Shown one piece after another: positions 60,702 to 64,000 of a stretch of DNA of 64,000 nt. This DNA is from Spirochaetales bacterium (GTDB taxonomy: Bacteria; Spirochaetota; Spirochaetia; CADAEX01): assembly GCA_024233785.1 (NCBI GenBank), contig JACKPD010000010.1, forward strand, positions 15,393 through 79,392, in the 5' to 3' direction. Each line of letters starts with the position of its first letter. Within the stretch, counting starts at the first letter, position 1. The position numbers and the translations under genes were made by a program. The notes beneath the pieces were generated by a model. That model was not told the DNA's origin and made no database searches. It saw nothing but the letters and a program-made list of their open reading frames with translations.

Positions 60702-61563
60702 TTTTTTCACTCCCGGTTTTGTAGTAATAATCCTGTCTGTAGGTCTCGAGCAGGTCAAGCGCGTCTATTGCTCTTTTGTCAAGCTTATGCGCAACTCCGA
60801 TCAGCAGGGCATTTGTTATAGCCATAGGGACAAGAGGTGAGTGGAACGCCCCGTGCGGGCCCCTTTCGGCGCAGAGGACATGCTCGCAGTCCTTTATAAT
60901 CAACGGCGTCATGATATCTGTTATAAGGACAACAGGAACCCTGTTTCTCTTCATGACATTGACAAAGACCTTCAGTTCATCAGCGGTCCTGTAAAAGTTA
61001 TACGCTATTCCAAGGTCGCTCTCCTCAAGGGAAAGCAGTTCATCAAGCATCCTCATGTCGCCGGCCCTGTGATGAAAAACATCTATCTGAAAACGCCTTA
61101 GCCTGTATGCAAGGTGAAGCCCCAGCATCTGGTTGGGGCCGGTCCCGAGAATATGCACCTTTCTGGCTTTGCAGATAAGATCTACTGTCCCGAGAAATCT
61201 TGACTCATCAATGGCGGTTATGGATTTTTGGAGATAGCGGATCTCTTTTTCAGTTATACTCCGGTAATTTATCTCCGAATTATCAAAATCCTTAATAAGC
61301 TGTTTTACCCTTTCGCTGGGAGAAAACATTTCCTTGTAATATTTGAACAGCGCCTCCCTGAAATCGGGAAATCCGTCAAACCCTAGCAGCTTGGCAAACC
61401 TTACAACAGATGCGTTACTTACCCCTATTTCCTGAGATATCCTCGCAACCGGGAAATAAATTACCTCAGATATATTTGTGAGTATGAAATCCGCTATTTT
61501 TTTCTGCTGCTTCGGCAAACTGCCGTATATATCCTGTATCTGCTGATAACAATTCTCTGGCAA
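60691..61563 (-). CDS. RpiR-family transcription regulator (HTH plus SIS)
   Basis: 290 aa. An N-terminal HTH_6 domain (about 1-77, with ISQEIGVSNASVVRFAKLLG) is followed by a SIS sugar-phosphate-binding domain (about 110-260, VHILGTGPNQMLG). RpiR/MurR-type regulators sense phosphosugars. The start is TTG at 61563 with AAGGGG upstream, 3 bp after the ABC ATPase stop. It should control the transporter and phosphatase it is embedded with. Confidence 0.9.
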   Translation of the reverse strand: MPENCYQQIQDIYGSLPKQQKKIADFILTNISEVIYFPVARISQEIGVSNASVVRFAKLLGFDGFPDFREALFKYYKEMFSPSERVKQLIKDFDNSEINYRSITEKEIRYLQKSITAIDESRFLGTVDLICKARKVHILGTGPNQMLGLHLAYRLRRFQIDVFHHRAGDMRMLDELLSLEESDLGIAYNFYRTADELKVFVNVMKRNRVPVVLITDIMTPLIIKDCEHVLCAERGPHGAFHSPLVPMAITNALLIGVAHKLDKRAIDALDLLETYRQDYYYKTGSEKNEA

Positions 61564-61566
61564 CTT

Positions 61567-62685
61567 CTACCCCTTGAAAGAACATTTTAATTCACCTGTT
61601 AGCCTATCAAAAATATTTCCCCTTTTAAAGGTGAGTGAAACTTTCTGTTCCGGTCTGATCGCAAGATACTCATCTTCAGGGCCTTTCGCGATAATATCAA
61701 CGCCCCCTTTTTCCGATTTAAGGTGTATCATCATTTCTGATCCCATAGGCTGTATAGTATAGACAAAAAATGATCCCCTGCCATCAGGCTTATTAATGAT
61801 TATATCTTCAGGTCTTGCATTGACAGTTATTTCATTTCCTTCAGCTATTCCCTCAACACTGCCGGCGAGATCAACGATGCTGTCAGGATCATCATCAAAA
61901 ACAAAAGATTTTATCCTGTCTGCGGATCTAATTTTTCCCTTTAAAAGGTTTGTTTCAGGATTACCCATGAAATCAGCAACAAAGATATTGACCGGTTCAT
62001 GATAGACTTCATACGGTGTACCAATCTGCTGGATTGTCCCCTCTTTCATTACGACAATTTTATCAGAAAGGGCAAGGGCCTCAATCTGGTCGTGGGTAAC
62101 ATAGATGCTTGTAGCGCCAAGCGTCCTGTGAAGCCTTTTGAGCTCGGATCTGAGTTTCATCCTCAGCTTGGCGTCAAGATTAGACAACGGCTCATCAAAA
62201 AGGAGTATCCCGGGTTCGTTAACAACCATTCTGGCGAGCGCAACTCTCTGCTGCTGGCCGCCTGACAGTTCGTGGGGATAGCGGGAACTGTATTTCTGCA
62301 GATCCATTGCATTAAGAACATTTAAAATTTTTTCTTTTTTTACTGCATCTGAAACTTTCATTTTTCTAAGACCGAAAGCGATGTTCTGTTCAACTGTCAT
62401 ATGAGGCCAGAGCGCATAATTCTGAAAAACAAGGCCAAGGCCCCTGTTTCCCGCAGGAAGGTTTATACTCTCTTTTTTTGAAAAAAGGCATTTATCTCCT
62501 ACCCAGATTTCCCCATTCTCCGGAGTCTCAAGTCCCGACAGGCACCGGAGCGTAGTTGTTTTTCCGCAGCCGGATGGGCCCAGAAATGTTACAAACTCAC
62601 CCTTTTTTATCTCAAGATCAATCTCTTTTACAGCGGGGATGCCGTTATATTCCTTTACAAGCTTATTAAAGCGGATAAAGCTCAT
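61567..62685 (-). CDS. ABC transporter ATP-binding subunit (FbpC/AfuC-like)
   Basis: 372 aa from ATG at 62685 (AAGGAG just upstream). Walker A GPSGCGKTT, signature LSGGQQQRV, Walker B ILLFDEP, followed by a C-terminal TOBE-like domain of about 130 residues. Matches ATPases of the Fbp/Afu/Pot group. With the fused permease and a RpiR regulator next to it, import of a phosphorylated sugar (as reported for Actinobacillus AfuABC) is as plausible as import of iron. Confidence 0.9.
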   Translation of the reverse strand: MSFIRFNKLVKEYNGIPAVKEIDLEIKKGEFVTFLGPSGCGKTTTLRCLSGLETPENGEIWVGDKCLFSKKESINLPAGNRGLGLVFQNYALWPHMTVEQNIAFGLRKMKVSDAVKKEKILNVLNAMDLQKYSSRYPHELSGGQQQRVALARMVVNEPGILLFDEPLSNLDAKLRMKLRSELKRLHRTLGATSIYVTHDQIEALALSDKIVVMKEGTIQQIGTPYEVYHEPVNIFVADFMGNPETNLLKGKIRSADRIKSFVFDDDPDSIVDLAGSVEGIAEGNEITVNARPEDIIINKPDGRGSFFVYTIQPMGSEMMIHLKSEKGGVDIIAKGPEDEYLAIRPEQKVSLTFKRGNIFDRLTGELKCSFKG

Positions 62686-62698
62686 CTTCGTCTCCTTC

Positions 62699-64000
62699 TC
62701 AAAGTTCAACTTTCCCGCCAATCTTTGAAAGTATCAGGTGGCCGGAAATTACTATAAATATAATCAAAATCATGACTCCATAAGAATGCTGAACAAAACC
62801 CTGCTGCGAATACCTGAAAATAACCGAAGTCATAAGTGTAGTATTCGGTGTTACAAGCAGAATCACAAGATCAAGTGTCCGCATCGTTGTTATAAAATTC
62901 AAAAGCATTGCGGAAAGAACACCTCCCTTTGCAAGAGGAAAAATTATCTTCCTGAATCTGGTGCCCCATCCGATTCCGTGAACAACCGCAACCTCCTCAA
63001 GGGAAGGATCAATCTGATGCATAGCAGTTATACCGGCAGAAGAGGAAAACGGAAGGTGCTTGACTATACAGACTATTACAAGCAGGGCAAAAGTACCGTA
63101 AAGACTCGGTATAGGGCCGAATTTTTTTGCAAACATTGTAAGGTAGATTCCCCCGAATGCCACTCCCGGAATCAGATACGGAGCGAAGGTGAGGTTCTCT
63201 ATCAGTTTAGCAAGTATTGTTTTTCTCCCCTTGACTACAGTATACCCGATCAGGATACCGACAAAACCGCTTATCAATGCAGCCAGACCTGAAAGCCTCA
63301 GTGAGTTCCAGATTGCGTCCTTGATAACCGAATTTTGAAATATGCCAGGCTGGCCCATGGCCATATCAGGATCTGAACCCCCGAACCAGTAATGCAGCGT
63401 AAAATTATCAAGAGAATATATACCCTCTGTTTTCATTACTGTCTGAATCCCGAGCAGAAGAAGAGGGCCGAAAACAAAAATAACTATAAAGGCTAAAATC
63501 ATCACAGTAGCGGGAATCCGCCACTTTCCAAGTTCTATCTGTTTTTTCACAGAACCCTTGCCGCTTATTGTCACATATCTTTTTCTTGTACCTATTACCA
63601 TCTGGTTCAGAATAACAATAAAAGTCGTTGAAATTATAAGAATAAGGGCAAGTACATAACCTTCGCCGTAAAGCTGATTATTCAGGGCGGAATAAATTCG
63701 TGTTGAAAAGGTATAATATCTGATCGGCAGGCCTAGAAATGCCTGTGTTCCGAATTCCCCAAGCCCTTTGCTGAAGGTAAGAATAAACCCCGCTCCTATG
63801 GCCGGAAGGACCATAGGCAGGGTAATCTTCATAAGAATCTCAAGCTTCGAGGCCTGAAGCAGCTCAGCGCTTTCCTCAAGCCTTGAATCGATATTGGCAA
63901 GCGCCCCTCTCATCATGATGAAAAAATAGGGAACGTAATGCACTCCAAGTGAAATTATGATTGGTATGTAACCGAAAATAAGCCATTGAGGAGGGTTTAT
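62699..64000 (-). CDS. ABC transporter permease, fused FbpB/AfuB type (partial)
   Basis: The frame stays open through the right edge, so the N-terminal part is missing; at least 433 residues are visible, reading without a stop. Two binding-protein-dependent permease EAA loops are present (EESAELLQASKLEILMKI and EEVAVVHGIGWGTRFRKI), so this is the C-terminal part of a permease in which two modules are fused, as in FbpB/AfuB. The end lies 13 bp before the ATPase start. The substrate-binding protein is probably upstream, off the window. Confidence 0.88.
   Translation of the reverse strand: MNPPQWLIFGYIPIIISLGVHYVPYFFIMMRGALANIDSRLEESAELLQASKLEILMKITLPMVLPAIGAGFILTFSKGLGEFGTQAFLGLPIRYYTFSTRIYSALNNQLYGEGYVLALILIISTTFIVILNQMVIGTRKRYVTISGKGSVKKQIELGKWRIPATVMILAFIVIFVFGPLLLLGIQTVMKTEGIYSLDNFTLHYWFGGSDPDMAMGQPGIFQNSVIKDAIWNSLRLSGLAALISGFVGILIGYTVVKGRKTILAKLIENLTFAPYLIPGVAFGGIYLTMFAKKFGPIPSLYGTFALLVIVCIVKHLPFSSSAGITAMHQIDPSLEEVAVVHGIGWGTRFRKIIFPLAKGGVLSAMLLNFITTMRTLDLVILLVTPNTTLMTSVIFRYSQQGFVQHSYGVMILIIFIVISGHLILSKIGGKVEL

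Noticed and set aside
1..64000. tRNA, rRNA, CRISPR or insertion sequence
   Set aside because: No cloverleaf-like, rRNA-like, spaced-repeat or transposase sequence was recognised in the gaps, and no gap exceeds 300 bp.

Overview
The window looks like a chromosomal segment of a spirochaete (phylum Spirochaetota) with moderate GC and short intergenic gaps. Several independent signs support this: archaeal-type PheS and PheT subunits, an EF-G of the mitochondrial/spirochaete type, a dual-family immunophilin (cyclophilin plus FKBP in one chain), an IspD-IspF fusion directly behind a CarD-family regulator, and several lipoproteins and membrane proteins of the kind common in Treponema-like genomes. 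I see no rRNA, tRNA, CRISPR array, insertion sequence or phage gene. The species cannot be named from sequence alone.

Layout. 1-3.9 kb: serA, the secreted double prolyl isomerase and radA. 3.9-8.5 kb: a TraB-family membrane protein and a TPR lipoprotein, divergent from an unknown membrane-anchored protein. 8.5-13.7 kb: transketolase, then a CoA-type Nudix, rpiB and an ABC-2 exporter pair. 13.7-16.4 kb: a tiny hydrophobic peptide gene with a strong promoter, an alpha/beta hydrolase and NADP-type glutamate dehydrogenase. 16.5-23.2 kb: a receiver/PPDK_N fusion, leuS and an M24 peptidase. 23.1-32.4 kb: small lipoproteins, DUF4416, a lytic transglycosylase, an aldo/keto reductase, a FecR-PEGA-propeller lipoprotein and a solute-binding protein. 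32.4-37.1 kb: carD-ispDF, a P-loop ATPase and fusA. 37.2-41.3 kb: adenylate cyclase with two envelope proteins in one overlapping operon. 41.4-55.3 kb: thrH, then a long leftward operon rlmL, a TIGR00300-family enzyme, pheS, pheT, an adenosine-specific-kinase-like protein, a cNMP-binding/nucleosidase-like fusion, a two-receiver regulator and a hybrid histidine kinase. 55.5-60 kb: two P-loop kinases, an MTH1-like Nudix and a sensor kinase. 60-64 kb: a HAD phosphatase, an RpiR regulator and an Fbp/Afu-type ABC transporter running off the right end.

How the genes work together. Two features tie the region together. First, signalling through adenine nucleotides: an adenylate cyclase operon lies only a few kilobases from an operon that joins a cyclic-nucleotide sensor, a nucleosidase-like domain, an adenosine-kinase-like protein and a phosphorelay (hybrid kinase with HPt plus a double-receiver protein). 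Second, promoter architecture: many genes that lack a ribosome-binding site have a recognisable sigma-70 type promoter whose expected start of transcription falls on or within a few bases of the start codon (carD, leuS, the solute-binding protein, adenylate cyclase, the TK-like gene and others), which points to widespread leaderless mRNAs. Genes inside operons, and genes with a leader, carry ordinary GGAG-type sites. All functional calls rest on reading motifs by eye; no database search was run.
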